A stretch of DNA of 48,744 nucleotides from a virus (IMGVR_UViG_3300037587_000431:1-48744), one strand, 5' to 3'; numbered from the stretch's first letter, positions 7,772 to 17,323 are shown. Translations and numbers: made by a program. Notes: generated by a model not told the origin, from the sequence alone.

Positions 7772-9354
7772 TGACATCAAGACTGAAAGACATACGGCAT
7801 GTGTTCGCCGGGGGATTCGCAACTGACTTAGGGCCGGTGTCGGAAGCCCCTGTGGATGAGTTCGGGCGCGTAGCTATACCTTTCTTGACAGTTGCTGAAA
7901 ACGTCTTCTTTGAGCTTAGTGGAGGGCCTCACAAAATTGGAGGAGCTGTTAAGTTAAACTCTGTCACTGTTGAGTCAGGCCAAGAGATCAGAGGACTGTT
8001 CGACTACTGGAAGACAGGAACTTCAGGCTCCCCAGTTCAAAAAAGAGTTATCCACGCTGGGACAAAAATTTTAAAAGAGGACCTTGACGGAACTTTTGAC
8101 GATCTCTTTACTGGCCTGGAAGATGAGAAGATTCCTAGCTACGCAACCTTTGATGACATACTAATAATCTCAAGTGACTCTAATGTTGATGTCCCTAAAT
8201 CATGGGATCAAACTACAGCTCAAAACTTAGCCGGAACTCCTCCAAACTTCGCTTTCTCTACAACTCATAAAAACAGACATTGGGCTGCTGGTGTCGCCGC
8301 TACCCCATCTAGACTTTTCTTTAGTGTCTTGTTAGATCCTGAAGATTGGGTAGGCGCTGGGTCTGGGAGTATCGACATAGACCCAGATAACGGAGATGAG
8401 ATAACAGCTATCATAAGCCATAAAAATGAGCTGTGGGTATTTAAAGGACCGCACAAAGGGTCTATACATAGGATAACAGGATCAGCTCCTACAGGTGGGG
8501 ATGCGTTCGCTAGGAAGACATTTATCGAGGGGCTTGGGGCAGTCGCCCATAACAGCGTCTTTAGGTTCAGAGATGATATCGGATTCATATGGTCTGATGG
8601 GTCTATACATAGTCTGAATGCTACTGCAAACTTTGGGGATTTTAACGAAACTGCGCTGACAAGAAATATAAACATATTCATAAAAAACAATGTAGTCTTC
8701 TCTAGATTAAAACAAGCATGGGCTGTCAATGATGATCTAGCTGGACAAGTTCTAATATCTATGGCAATAACTGGGGCTACTACAAACAATATTATTTTAA
8801 TGATGGATTATAGATTTGAACCTGTTAGATGGGCTGTATGGAATGTATACACAGCATCTGCTTTGGCGATAGTTCTTGATCCTACCAATAGTGACTTACC
8901 AACTGTTATGGTCGGAGAGACTGATGGATTTGTCAGGAAAATAAATCAGTCGGATAGAAATATAGATACTACAACTGCTATAGCTGCAAGGTCAGTAACC
9001 CCGTTTCTTCACTATGGGCGTCCTTATGCTATGAAGACGATAGAAGCTATGGGAGTAGGGATAAACCCAAAAGGGGATTTTGACTTTACCTTTTCTTGGA
9101 AGACAGACCAGGGAGGGGCCAGCAGTGTTAACATAAATCAAGGCTCTAGTGGAGCACAACTTGGGTCCTTTACATTAGGGACCGATAAACTTGCTGGCGG
9201 AGAGTTCGTAGATAAGTTTGCTGATCTAGAAGAAGGGGGGGAGTTCAGATCAATACAGTATGAGCTGTCCAACCAAGGGCTAGACGAAGATTTGGAAGTT
9301 CACTCGATAACAACGATTCTTGGGGAAGACGCTGTAAGTACGGAGAACAATTGA
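7771..9354 (+). CDS. Predicted tail nozzle/hub beta-propeller protein
   Basis: 527 residues, rich in beta-strand patterns with recurring aromatic and Gly-Asp turns (ELWVFKGPHKGSIHRITG, IGFIWSDGSIHSL, VMVGETDGFVRKI). These look like propeller blades. Size and order (directly after the adaptor, before the fibre) match the nozzle proteins of short-tailed phages such as P22 gp10 and T7 gp12. It would form the tip of the short tail through which DNA leaves. No enzymatic motif is seen. The start codon overlaps the previous TAA. Confidence 0.66.
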   Translation: MTSRLKDIRHVFAGGFATDLGPVSEAPVDEFGRVAIPFLTVAENVFFELSGGPHKIGGAVKLNSVTVESGQEIRGLFDYWKTGTSGSPVQKRVIHAGTKILKEDLDGTFDDLFTGLEDEKIPSYATFDDILIISSDSNVDVPKSWDQTTAQNLAGTPPNFAFSTTHKNRHWAAGVAATPSRLFFSVLLDPEDWVGAGSGSIDIDPDNGDEITAIISHKNELWVFKGPHKGSIHRITGSAPTGGDAFARKTFIEGLGAVAHNSVFRFRDDIGFIWSDGSIHSLNATANFGDFNETALTRNINIFIKNNVVFSRLKQAWAVNDDLAGQVLISMAITGATTNNIILMMDYRFEPVRWAVWNVYTASALAIVLDPTNSDLPTVMVGETDGFVRKINQSDRNIDTTTAIAARSVTPFLHYGRPYAMKTIEAMGVGINPKGDFDFTFSWKTDQGGASSVNINQGSSGAQLGSFTLGTDKLAGGEFVDKFADLEEGGEFRSIQYELSNQGLDEDLEVHSITTILGEDAVSTENN

Positions 9355-9355
9355 T

Positions 9356-10747
9356 ATGGCTGTAAATCCGTTTAAAACATTCTCTGCTGGTGAGATACTG
9401 ACAGCAGCAGATCTTAATTCATCTATCACCCAGATAACATCTAACGGTGAGGATTTAGGCTGGCCTGCAACAAAAGCGAAAGACTTTGCCGGTCAGGAAT
9501 TAGTTCTAGATTCTGATGGTGACACATCTATTCACTCAAGTACCGATGATCAGATAGACTTCAAACTGAGTGGGACCGATATTGTAGCTTTTAAAACAGT
9601 TTCTTCTGCTGTTAACGGGTTTGTTTTTACAGGATCAGCAACTGGAAATGCTGTAGATATCGCAGCTGTAGGAACAGATACCGATATAAGCATCTCACTC
9701 ACAGCAAAAGGAGCTGGCACTATAACAGGGGTAGCTGTTAACGACTCTAACTGGTCGGGGACAGACCTAGCAGTTGCGAACGGAGGTACTGGGTCATCGA
9801 CTGCTGGTGCTGCTAGGACAGCTCTTGGTCTTGCTATTGGAACAGATATTCAGGCTCAAGATGCTGGGCTAGATGATATAGCAGCACTAGCAGTAACAAA
9901 CGGACTTTTCATCGTTGGAGATGGTTCAAATTGGGTAGCTGAATCAGCCTCTCCTGCTAGAGCAAGTTTAGGACTTGGGACTGCTGCCGTAGAAGCTGTT
10001 GGGGTAGCAAATGGAAATGTACCCCAGATGGACGCTACCGGATACCCAGCTGCTGATGGGTCTCAGATAACAGGACTCTCTCAAGGCTTCACTGGAATAC
10101 AAATCATCACAGCTACTGGGACCTATACACCGACTGCTGGAACTCTTCTTCACGCTGTTTACACTACAGGAGCTGGAGGTGGGTCAGGAGGCGCGGATCA
10201 GTCTGGAGCAACTGATGTTACAAGCGGTGGCGGGGGCGGTGGCGGAACATCTTTTAAGATATTCAACACTACTGAGATGGGGGCTACAGCCGCCGTAGCT
10301 ATAGGAACTGGCGGGGCTGCTGGAAGCGGCACTAATGGAACAGATGGATCAGTTGGAGGCAATACTACATTCAACCCTGTTGGAACAGGCGCAACTCTAA
10401 CTGGGAATGGAGGAGGAGGAGGCTTCGGCACCGGATCTAACAATTTTGATCTAGGGACCGGAGGGGGGAATGGGGGTACTGCAACAAATGGAGATATAGA
10501 CCTAAAAGGGTCTGATGGAGGCTCTGGGGCGGGAGCTGCATTTGCTGACATTATGACATCAGGCCAGGGGGGAGCTAGTTATTGGGGGGGTGGAGGAGAT
10601 GCCCAACAAGGGAATGTAGACTTCACCGGCACTGCTGGGGTATCTCATGGCTCTGGGGCTGGCGGTGCTGGTAACTTTGGGGATACTACCGGGACAGCTG
10701 GCGCAGCTGGCGCAGCTGGTGTTGTAGTTGTCTTCGAATACGCATAA
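9356..10747 (+). CDS. Tail fibre with C-terminal glycine-rich adhesin domain
   Basis: 463 residues. The N-terminus (GEILTAADLNSSITQI) is a common phage fibre attachment motif. Residues about 60-230 are repetitive beta-strand shaft sequence with TGSATGNAVDIAA and VANGGTGSSTAGAARTALGL, the latter found in many fibres. From about residue 250 the protein is a polyglycine-rich domain that begins with ITATGTYTPTAGT, as in glycine-rich tip adhesins of tail fibres. This is the best candidate for the receptor-binding protein. The next gene encodes a chaperone-like protein, the usual partner of such fibres. Confidence 0.82.
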   Translation: MAVNPFKTFSAGEILTAADLNSSITQITSNGEDLGWPATKAKDFAGQELVLDSDGDTSIHSSTDDQIDFKLSGTDIVAFKTVSSAVNGFVFTGSATGNAVDIAAVGTDTDISISLTAKGAGTITGVAVNDSNWSGTDLAVANGGTGSSTAGAARTALGLAIGTDIQAQDAGLDDIAALAVTNGLFIVGDGSNWVAESASPARASLGLGTAAVEAVGVANGNVPQMDATGYPAADGSQITGLSQGFTGIQIITATGTYTPTAGTLLHAVYTTGAGGGSGGADQSGATDVTSGGGGGGGTSFKIFNTTEMGATAAVAIGTGGAAGSGTNGTDGSVGGNTTFNPVGTGATLTGNGGGGGFGTGSNNFDLGTGGGNGGTATNGDIDLKGSDGGSGAGAAFADIMTSGQGGASYWGGGGDAQQGNVDFTGTAGVSHGSGAGGAGNFGDTTGTAGAAGAAGVVVVFEYA

Positions 10748-10756
10748 GGTGAGAGT

Positions 10757-11143
10757 ATGAACTATGCAGTAATTGAAGCAGGGAGAGTAGTTAATATAAT
10801 CGTAGTTGATAATATTGATGATATACCATCAGGGCTTCAGACAGAGTTAGTAACTTCAGTCAATGCTTATATTGGGCTTAGGTTTGATCCAGGCACAGGG
10901 TTTGAGCAACCTCCTGGCCCATCTATTGAAGATAAGCAAAGAGGTCTTAAATCTATTCGGGATAGATCATTATTGAGGGAGGTTGATAAGTGGCAGAAAA
11001 ACTTGGTGTGGAAAAACCTCACAGCAGCACAGAAAACTGAACTTGAAACTTATTGGTTAGCCCTACTTGACATAGAAAACAACCCAAAGTTTGCAGCTGA
11101 TCCAGATAACGTAGTATTCCCAACTAAACCTGTATGGATGTAA
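10757..11143 (+). CDS. Tail fibre assembly chaperone-like protein
   Basis: 128 residues. Residues 68-73 (RDRSLL), followed by a Trp-containing helix, then LTAAQKTELETYWLALLDIE and a C-terminal VFPTKPVWM, match the phage tail assembly chaperone pattern (RDxLLxxxDW, W..YRxxLRD, P..PxW; XkdW / Phage_tail_APC type). The N-terminus NYAVIEAGRVVNIIVVD is typical of the same proteins. It follows the fibre gene by 9 bases with an AGGTGAGAG ribosome site. The likely role is folding or trimerisation of the fibre. Confidence 0.78.
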   Translation: MNYAVIEAGRVVNIIVVDNIDDIPSGLQTELVTSVNAYIGLRFDPGTGFEQPPGPSIEDKQRGLKSIRDRSLLREVDKWQKNLVWKNLTAAQKTELETYWLALLDIENNPKFAADPDNVVFPTKPVWM

Positions 11144-11149
11144 TATAAT

Positions 11150-11554
11150 ATGAACCCTGTAACAGTAAGAATGGCAAAGAACGAAGAGGGAGACACAATA
11201 AAAGGATTCGCATTTGAAGTTGGCTTCGTTGATAAAGACATAGATTGGAGTAACATAGAGCCTTATTGGTTAGTTGCTGAGATGGAGGGGATGGTCATAG
11301 GGACTATTCAAGTATGTCCTTCCAGGCCGATAGGAAGATTGGAAGTGCTTTATGTGATACCTGAAGTTAAAGGCGAGCTGAGAAGAATTGCTGTGACTAT
11401 GCTATTAACAACAGGGATACAAACTTTGAGAGAGAATGGGGCACAGTTAGTCGGGGGGCTGGTAGACTTAGAGAATAAGTCCTTCCAGGAGTTTTTGGAG
11501 ACACGAGGCGCTGTTACAGCACTCACAGGTAAATTAATGATTTGGAGGATCTGA
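11150..11554 (+). CDS. GNAT-like acetyltransferase
   Basis: 134 residues. YWLVAEMEGMVIGTIQV, then RLEVLYVIPEVKGELRRIAVTMLLTTGIQTL and AQLVGGLVDLENKSFQEFLETRGAV, follow the GNAT order. A beta hairpin with the VIG turn is followed by the strand leading into the acetyl-CoA helix, then a strand with N.xS.xFxExxGF-like spacing. The canonical Q/RxxGxG/A loop is only partly visible (EVKGELRR), so cofactor binding is uncertain. Phages often carry such proteins next to fibre and ejection genes, perhaps for host or virion protein modification. The substrate is unknown. Confidence 0.68.
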   Translation: MNPVTVRMAKNEEGDTIKGFAFEVGFVDKDIDWSNIEPYWLVAEMEGMVIGTIQVCPSRPIGRLEVLYVIPEVKGELRRIAVTMLLTTGIQTLRENGAQLVGGLVDLENKSFQEFLETRGAVTALTGKLMIWRI

Positions 11555-11555
11555 T

Positions 11556-12392
11556 ATGTCAGGAGGAGGAGGATCGACAACAGTAGTTCAACCTGCTGAA
11601 CCCACCCCGCAAGAGATTGAACTTCAGCAAGCATCTCTTGACGTTGCGAGGGCGCAGCTGTCAGCTATTGAACAGCAATCAACTTTTCAGCAGCAGCAGT
11701 TTGAAGCTTTAGGGCCTCTTATTGAGCAACAAGTCCAGTTTGGAGAGGAGGCCGCTGCTAGAGCCGCTGAATTTGATCCTATTCAGAGAGAGTTGCTTGA
11801 TCTTGAGCTTGCAGCTATAAGGCAAGGCACAGCTGCGACTCCTGAACAACGTGCTTTGATTGGAGAGACTACAGAACTTGCTATTGCATCCGGTGAAGCT
11901 GACATAGAGAGGTTCACTGGAAGAGGCTTGGAACTCCTGAGAGAAGAGTTAGCACCTAGCTTAGGGCTACGTCCAACAGATACGCCTATACTTGACAGAG
12001 GAGCGAGAGTAGCTGAAGAGGGGGCGTTACAGCAAGGACAGTTAGTACGATCCTTACGAGGAATTCAGGCCCAAGCAGAGTTGAACTTTCCTCTAGCAGC
12101 TGGACAATTCCAATCGGCTAGAGTAGGGGCGCAGCAGAATATAAGTCAGGCTGCAATTCAATTTCAGAATCAGTTGAGACAGCAAGCGTTTCAAAACCGG
12201 CTCTCTCAGACAGCTCAAGTAGGTGGAGGAGGTCTTGGACTATCATCCATACCATTCTCAGGAGCAGGCACTTTAGCAGCGCTATCAGCTAATAGAGGGT
12301 CTACAACTACCCAGACCGGGGGAGGTGGAAGCTTCCTTGGTGGTGTAGGAGGGCTTCTTACAGGAGCTGGAACTTTGATAGGAGCGTTTTAA
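11556..12392 (+). CDS. Predicted DNA ejection (internal virion) protein, first of three
   Basis: 278 residues. It begins MSGGGGSTTVVQPAEPTPQEIELQQ, continues as a Gln/Ala/Glu-rich helical region, and ends in a Gly-rich hydrophobic tail (GGGGSFLGGVGGLLTGAGTLIGAF). Gln-rich helices plus a glycine-rich membrane-active end are typical of the small ejection proteins of podoviruses (roles like T7 gp14 or P22 gp7). It is the first of three consecutive large helical genes, matching the usual trio that builds a trans-envelope channel. Function is inferred from composition, order and size. Confidence 0.66.
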   Translation: MSGGGGSTTVVQPAEPTPQEIELQQASLDVARAQLSAIEQQSTFQQQQFEALGPLIEQQVQFGEEAAARAAEFDPIQRELLDLELAAIRQGTAATPEQRALIGETTELAIASGEADIERFTGRGLELLREELAPSLGLRPTDTPILDRGARVAEEGALQQGQLVRSLRGIQAQAELNFPLAAGQFQSARVGAQQNISQAAIQFQNQLRQQAFQNRLSQTAQVGGGGLGLSSIPFSGAGTLAALSANRGSTTTQTGGGGSFLGGVGGLLTGAGTLIGAF

Positions 12393-14375
12393 ATGCCCCA
12401 TAGACCGTTGCGCCCTGGCGAGGTTCATGACGAGTCAGATCTGAATTTAAGGTCTGATCAGACAGTTTTGAGTTTAAGATCTGAGACACCTACAAGCGCA
12501 GTTCCAGCGGCTCGCACTCCTATACGGTCAGTAAGAGATCTCGCACAAGGGTTCTCAAACCTACCTCTCTCAGACAAGTTGATTGGAATCGGCAATGTCA
12601 TATCATCTACAGTAGCAGGATTTGAGGGCAGACCTCTCCCGGCTGATCCTTTTGCTGGTAGAAGAGAGCAGGCGCTTAAAGTAAGACAGATCGAGCAGCA
12701 AGACGAGCTTATCAGACAGAGGATTTTTCAAGGTAATCTCGACCTCGCTCAAACTTTTCTAAAGTTCTCTAAGAACATCTCTCCAGAAAGAAGAGAGGAG
12801 TTCAAAAAAACTGTACTCCCTGAGATCCAAGCGAAAAGTCCAGAGCTTGCATTCCTTTTAGATATTGGGATAGATGACGAGTCTGTTGGGGAGGTACTTG
12901 AAAATTTCGGAGTCGATCCTAATAGTGCTTTTGCACAGCAATTAGAACAAGCCTTCGGGACTCCTGAAGGTATAGCTAAAGGTCTGGTCACAACTCAAGG
13001 ACAATCTCTTCTGAGGGGCGAGGCAGATAGAGTGCATCTCCCAACTCTTAATGAGCAGGCAAGGAGGATAGCACTAGACCCAGAAGCTAATATACCTGCT
13101 GACAAACTAAAGATAATTCAAAGTAGAAACAGCCCTGGCGGGAAGGAAATGACGGTCAGCGAACTAATGTCTATCATTCCCGATATTCTAATTGAAGGTA
13201 ATAAGCCTACCGGACCTGCTATTGAAGTACTCAGACGGCACCCAGAAGTTTTGACAAAGCAGGGACTTATTTCTGATGAGAGCGAGCAAAAGTTTAGAGA
13301 GTCACAACGTCTAAAGAAAATGGAGAAAAGCTTTGCAACTCCTCCTAAACCTTCTAAACCTACCGATGCTCAAATTAGTAGGGGGATCATCAAAAACGAT
13401 CTTCGTAGGAGATTAGGAGCGCTGGGAATAAATCTCTCTGATGGGGAGCTTAATGGACGCACTGAGTTTATAAGACAGACACAAGGAAAGTCAATTGACT
13501 CAGAGGGTAGACCTGTTGATGTTATGGAGCAAGTAGTGTTCAAAATATCTCAGTTGGAGAACCAGACAACTCAGTTTGAAGATAACCCAGCAGGTCAACT
13601 TGATGAAGGTGTTAGGGAAAAAGTTCTTTATCCCGGCTTACGCCCTTCTCAAGTTAAGAACGCAGTTCTTTTAGATATAGCACCGGGAGACCCATCTGCA
13701 TTTAGAATAGTTGAGAACGCATCTAAAGGATCTAACGAACTAGCAAAAGGAATTGAGAAAGCAAAAGTCACGGACTCTCATGGAGCATTGGACGTAATTG
13801 AAGACTCTATGAAGAAACTTCTAGGGGTGAGTAAAGACGGTAAACTAAATGTAGGGTCAGCTGACATCCCTGGATTCGGTCTAATTGTTGGTGGGTTAAA
13901 CCCAATATTTTTATCTGCTGAAGGCAAAATTTTAAGGCAGCAAGTTCAAGCATTGGCAAACATTGTACTTAAAGACCGATCAGGTGCAGCTGTAACCACA
14001 CCTGAATTTGAGAGATTCAAAAAAGAGTTTGGTACTGGTAGCAGTCTTAAAACAGAGGCAGAACTAATTGAGGGTTTGAGACTAGCAAGGATTGGTCTTG
14101 AGAAGCACAAAGCTTTACTTTATGCTGGAAGCTCTAATGACTCTGTGAGAGTCTACCAAGGAAGAGAAGGTGCGTTACTTCCTAAGAGCAATATCTTTCC
14201 CGAAGGGATTCAACAAAGTAATGTCCCAAGCCCTCCTAGAGTGAGAGGGATATCTGCAAGTGAAAATGTAAGGTCTGGGTTCGACCCATCTAAGCCCATA
14301 TCTGACGATGCAACTCAAGAAGAGATAGAGCTAACAATCGAGTATCTCAAAAGTATAGGTATAGGTATTGAATAA
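12393..14375 (+). CDS. Predicted DNA ejection (internal virion) protein, second of three
   Basis: 660 residues, mostly hydrophilic helix. A segment near residues 505-590 with GLNPIFLSAEGKILRQQ, RSGAAVTTPEFERF and a following helix resembles a region common in phage internal and ejection proteins (RSGAAxTxxExxRF). The N-terminal 100 residues are disordered-looking, with Arg and Pro. The ATG overlaps the previous TAA. No catalytic motif is seen, so I do not assign a transglycosylase. It would be packaged in the head and released during infection. Confidence 0.64.
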   Translation: MPHRPLRPGEVHDESDLNLRSDQTVLSLRSETPTSAVPAARTPIRSVRDLAQGFSNLPLSDKLIGIGNVISSTVAGFEGRPLPADPFAGRREQALKVRQIEQQDELIRQRIFQGNLDLAQTFLKFSKNISPERREEFKKTVLPEIQAKSPELAFLLDIGIDDESVGEVLENFGVDPNSAFAQQLEQAFGTPEGIAKGLVTTQGQSLLRGEADRVHLPTLNEQARRIALDPEANIPADKLKIIQSRNSPGGKEMTVSELMSIIPDILIEGNKPTGPAIEVLRRHPEVLTKQGLISDESEQKFRESQRLKKMEKSFATPPKPSKPTDAQISRGIIKNDLRRRLGALGINLSDGELNGRTEFIRQTQGKSIDSEGRPVDVMEQVVFKISQLENQTTQFEDNPAGQLDEGVREKVLYPGLRPSQVKNAVLLDIAPGDPSAFRIVENASKGSNELAKGIEKAKVTDSHGALDVIEDSMKKLLGVSKDGKLNVGSADIPGFGLIVGGLNPIFLSAEGKILRQQVQALANIVLKDRSGAAVTTPEFERFKKEFGTGSSLKTEAELIEGLRLARIGLEKHKALLYAGSSNDSVRVYQGREGALLPKSNIFPEGIQQSNVPSPPRVRGISASENVRSGFDPSKPISDDATQEEIELTIEYLKSIGIGIE

Positions 14376-16480
14376 TGGCGTCTATCGAAGAAGTTAAAAG
14401 ACTACAAGCAATTGCAGCTGTTAGAGAAGCTGAGAGAAAACTTGAGCTATCAACCAAGGTTACTAAGTCCAACTTTGCATTTCAAGGTAGGAAAGGATTT
14501 CAGTCTAGGATAGGCTCCCCTGACGAGAACCTAAAGCTTACTGGGGAGCAGTTAGAAACAATGGGCCGGGAGGCAACTATAATAGCGGGGTCGCAAACAG
14601 GCGCTGTTATAGGAGTCAACTTACCTCTACCTCCTAACATGAGAGCCTTGGCGGGGATTGCAGGTGCTGGGATTGGCGGCACCTTGGCAACATTCGGCTT
14701 CGACTTTGGCGGGGCTGTATTTGAAGGTCAGGACCTGGGAGATATCGATTTCGGGAATCTAACAGCCACTGCTCTATCAAGAGGCGGGGAGGAGTTGTTT
14801 TTTGAAGCTACAGGGCAGGGCCTTGTAAGAGGGTTTGATCTAGCCAAGGATACCCTCAAAACAAAATTTTTAATGTCTACAGATAATCAGAAACTAGCTA
14901 TGGATCTGCTCGATAGATCAGGAGATGGGTTGTCTCTAGGTCGAGCTACTGACAGTGCATTGCTAAAGTTTGTGGACGACTCTCTTCGATCTACTCCGGC
15001 AACATCTAAGTTATTCGACACCTTGGACATCGCAAACGAGACTGCATTTAGAAATTTGATAGATCAGGAGATAACTCACATAGCAGGGCAAGAGCTTTCC
15101 CAGTTGGCTCCTAACAGAGTAGGTATTCTAGCGATAGATGCTTTGAAAGGTGGGAGTACTTTGCTAAGTAGTATACTTGGAAGACACTATACAAAGCTTG
15201 ATGATCTTGTCCCACACGGTCTTGTACAGAGATCAGTCGAAGATAAGTTTGCTGGGGGAACAAAGACTTTATCAGAACTTGTACCTCCTGTTGATACAAC
15301 CAAAGCAGTTGAGTTTGCCAATGGAGAGTTAAACAACTCAGTCACTAAACGTATTGCTCAGACAGAAGAAGGAAAGAGAGTAATTGACGACCTATCAAGT
15401 TTGAAAGATAACCCTCGACTTTCTTTTTCGGATGCCCATAAACTTCGGTCTGACATCTTGGCACTGAAGAGAAGTGTCCCTCTCGATGCTGTCAACAGAG
15501 ATCAAGCAATACGACTTATCGACAAAGCCGATGGACTTGTAACAGAGGCTATGGATAGCGCTGTAACCCAGTTTGGGACACCTACAGCTAAACGGCATTT
15601 AGGGCTGTTAAACAAAGAGTGGAAGCAAAACAAAGAAACATTCAACAATGAGTTTATAGCAAAGATCTTTGGAAACAAGACTACTCCAAGTAAGATTGGA
15701 GATTGGATATTCGCTTCGGACGCACCCCCAGAGCGCATACAAGCTGTGTACAAAGCACTTGATAAAGCTCAAGGAACTAGTATACAAATTGCTAGAAGAG
15801 AGAAGACAGCCTCCAAAGGGCTGGGGTTCAGCACTCCTGTAGAGGTCGTAAATGCTGACGCAATAAAGAGGCGGCTTCAAGGCCAGTACTTCAGATCCAG
15901 GCTGACAATGGATACAGACCTTGTAGGTAACTCCGATCTATTTAAGATATTGGATAATAGATCTGCCAGAGATACTTTTGAAGCGGCCATCCCAGATAAA
16001 GAACATCAAGATGTTGTATTAGATTTGCTAAAAGCTGTTCGTATCTCCGGTGGGGATACTCTGACTACAGGAGGTAGGACAATCGCCGGTATACAGATGA
16101 CAAGAGCAGCTCTTGCTGTTGGTGGGGCCGCTGTTATCGGTACAGGGGCTCTTGCTGGTGGTTCTGCCGCACCTGAAGGCTCTGGAGCTGAAGGCGGTCT
16201 AGGGGGAGCTGTCCTGACTCTAGGAACTATAGTTATAGGCACCAGACAACTCTCCAAAATATTCACTAATCCAAAACTTGTAAGGAAGCTGGTGTCAGCC
16301 GCAAAAATTCCTGCTACTAGCCCGACTGCCGGATCTGTAATTGCTCGACTAAGTTCTGAGATAACTCAGTTTTTACAAGGAGACCTTGAACAAAAGAATC
16401 TGAGAAGCGAAGCTCACTTCTTTGACCCAGATTCTGTACCTCCTCTAAAAGAATCAAAAACAAATATAGGGAGACCTTAA
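14375..16480 (+). CDS. Predicted DNA ejection (internal virion) protein, third of three, with hydrophobic segments
   Basis: 701 residues. Two Gly/Ala-rich hydrophobic regions stand out: residues about 70-110 (around MRALAGIAGAGIGGTLATFGF) and about 570-625 (around LAVGGAAVIGTGALAGG and VLTLGTIVIGT). The rest is helical and charged. Soluble protein with internal membrane-inserting stretches fits the largest ejection protein of a short-tailed phage. It closes the virion gene series, and its stop abuts the small membrane protein at 16480. No lytic motif was found by eye. Confidence 0.62.
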   Translation: MASIEEVKRLQAIAAVREAERKLELSTKVTKSNFAFQGRKGFQSRIGSPDENLKLTGEQLETMGREATIIAGSQTGAVIGVNLPLPPNMRALAGIAGAGIGGTLATFGFDFGGAVFEGQDLGDIDFGNLTATALSRGGEELFFEATGQGLVRGFDLAKDTLKTKFLMSTDNQKLAMDLLDRSGDGLSLGRATDSALLKFVDDSLRSTPATSKLFDTLDIANETAFRNLIDQEITHIAGQELSQLAPNRVGILAIDALKGGSTLLSSILGRHYTKLDDLVPHGLVQRSVEDKFAGGTKTLSELVPPVDTTKAVEFANGELNNSVTKRIAQTEEGKRVIDDLSSLKDNPRLSFSDAHKLRSDILALKRSVPLDAVNRDQAIRLIDKADGLVTEAMDSAVTQFGTPTAKRHLGLLNKEWKQNKETFNNEFIAKIFGNKTTPSKIGDWIFASDAPPERIQAVYKALDKAQGTSIQIARREKTASKGLGFSTPVEVVNADAIKRRLQGQYFRSRLTMDTDLVGNSDLFKILDNRSARDTFEAAIPDKEHQDVVLDLLKAVRISGGDTLTTGGRTIAGIQMTRAALAVGGAAVIGTGALAGGSAAPEGSGAEGGLGGAVLTLGTIVIGTRQLSKIFTNPKLVRKLVSAAKIPATSPTAGSVIARLSSEITQFLQGDLEQKNLRSEAHFFDPDSVPPLKESKTNIGRP

Positions 16481-16722
16481 TGACAGAAGCAAACGAACTT
16501 CAAAACTTAATCCTCTATGGATTTTACCCTCTGTGTGCATTGATGATAACTATAACTTGTTTTTTGGTTGTCAGTAAATTAAGTAAGATCAAAGACGAAA
16601 TTAACGAAGTCAAAGGAGAACTTAAAAACATTGACAATAAGTTCAGTGTTTTCCAAGTCGATATAGTCGAAAGGTTGGCAGTAGTGGAGACAAAGGTACA
16701 TGAGAAAGATTCTAGGTGTTAA
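16480..16722 (+). CDS. Small membrane protein with coiled coil (possible spanin or holin)
   Basis: 80 residues. One strongly hydrophobic segment at about residues 9-28 (LILYGFYPLCALMITITCFL) is followed by a charged heptad-like coiled coil (residues about 32-75). An N-terminal anchor with an exported coiled coil is the plan of an inner-membrane spanin, but small holin-like proteins can look similar. It overlaps the hydrolase gene by 23 bases and the preceding ATG/TAA by one base. The endolysin is far away at 37952, so the lysis functions are split. Role uncertain. Confidence 0.7.
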   Translation: MTEANELQNLILYGFYPLCALMITITCFLVVSKLSKIKDEINEVKGELKNIDNKFSVFQVDIVERLAVVETKVHEKDSRC

Positions 16723-17323
16723 CGGCATAAGAACAGATGGGGCCACCAGTACAGATCTAATCCTGGGCAGACTGAGAAACCTTGGATGTTCGGTGGTGGA
16801 TGTTAAGCACCCAAAAGTCTCTCTTCTCGATGTTCCCTTCCTAAGATTCGACTACCTGAAACGCAGAGATGCTGCGATTATATTTGGCTGTATGGAGCAG
16901 GGGGACAACCTTATAGCGCACTCCTATGGATGTCTGAGATCATTGGAGGCTATGAAGCGAGGCGCTAAGTTCGGTACAGTCTTCTGGTTCGCTCCTGCTA
17001 TGGACGCTGACTTTGAGATACCAGAGGGAGGGTGTAAGAGACTTTTCGTCATCTACAATAAATACGATAAAGCGATATGGTGGGCCAAGTTACTTCTGCT
17101 GCATGACTTTGGAGAGATGGGTCGGGTAGGCTATCAAGGCCCACCAGACCCAAGGGTTGTTAATGTAGAGGATACATCAATCACTGACAAGAAAGCATGG
17201 AACCACAGCCACTATTTCAACGAGTACCACATGGCTAAGTGGGTGAAATTTGTCTATTCAAAGCTGTCTCCATATGAGAAACTAGAAGCCTCCTATCGTC
17301 TAAGCACTTGGCTGGTAATCTAA
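16700..17323 (+). CDS. Alpha/beta hydrolase-fold protein (lipase/esterase-like)
   Basis: 207 residues. AHSYG at 73-77, after a hydrophobic strand, is a nucleophile elbow of the AxSxG type. A triad can be proposed: Ser75, Asp123 (in YNKYD after strand LFVI) and His169 or His171 (WNHSHYF). VNGI near residue 8 fits the oxyanion region. No signal peptide is seen. It is the last gene of the rightward arm and overlaps the membrane protein gene upstream. It may attack host lipid or ester bonds during lysis or release, or act on a small molecule. The ATG at 16700 has an AAAGG just upstream. Confidence 0.72.
   Translation: MRKILGVNGIRTDGATSTDLILGRLRNLGCSVVDVKHPKVSLLDVPFLRFDYLKRRDAAIIFGCMEQGDNLIAHSYGCLRSLEAMKRGAKFGTVFWFAPAMDADFEIPEGGCKRLFVIYNKYDKAIWWAKLLLLHDFGEMGRVGYQGPPDPRVVNVEDTSITDKKAWNHSHYFNEYHMAKWVKFVYSKLSPYEKLEASYRLSTWLVI

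Noticed and set aside
10198-10551. 117-residue Pro-rich frame opposite the fibre gene
   Set aside because: A mirror of the Gly-rich fibre codons; Pro runs are the antisense of GG-rich sequence.
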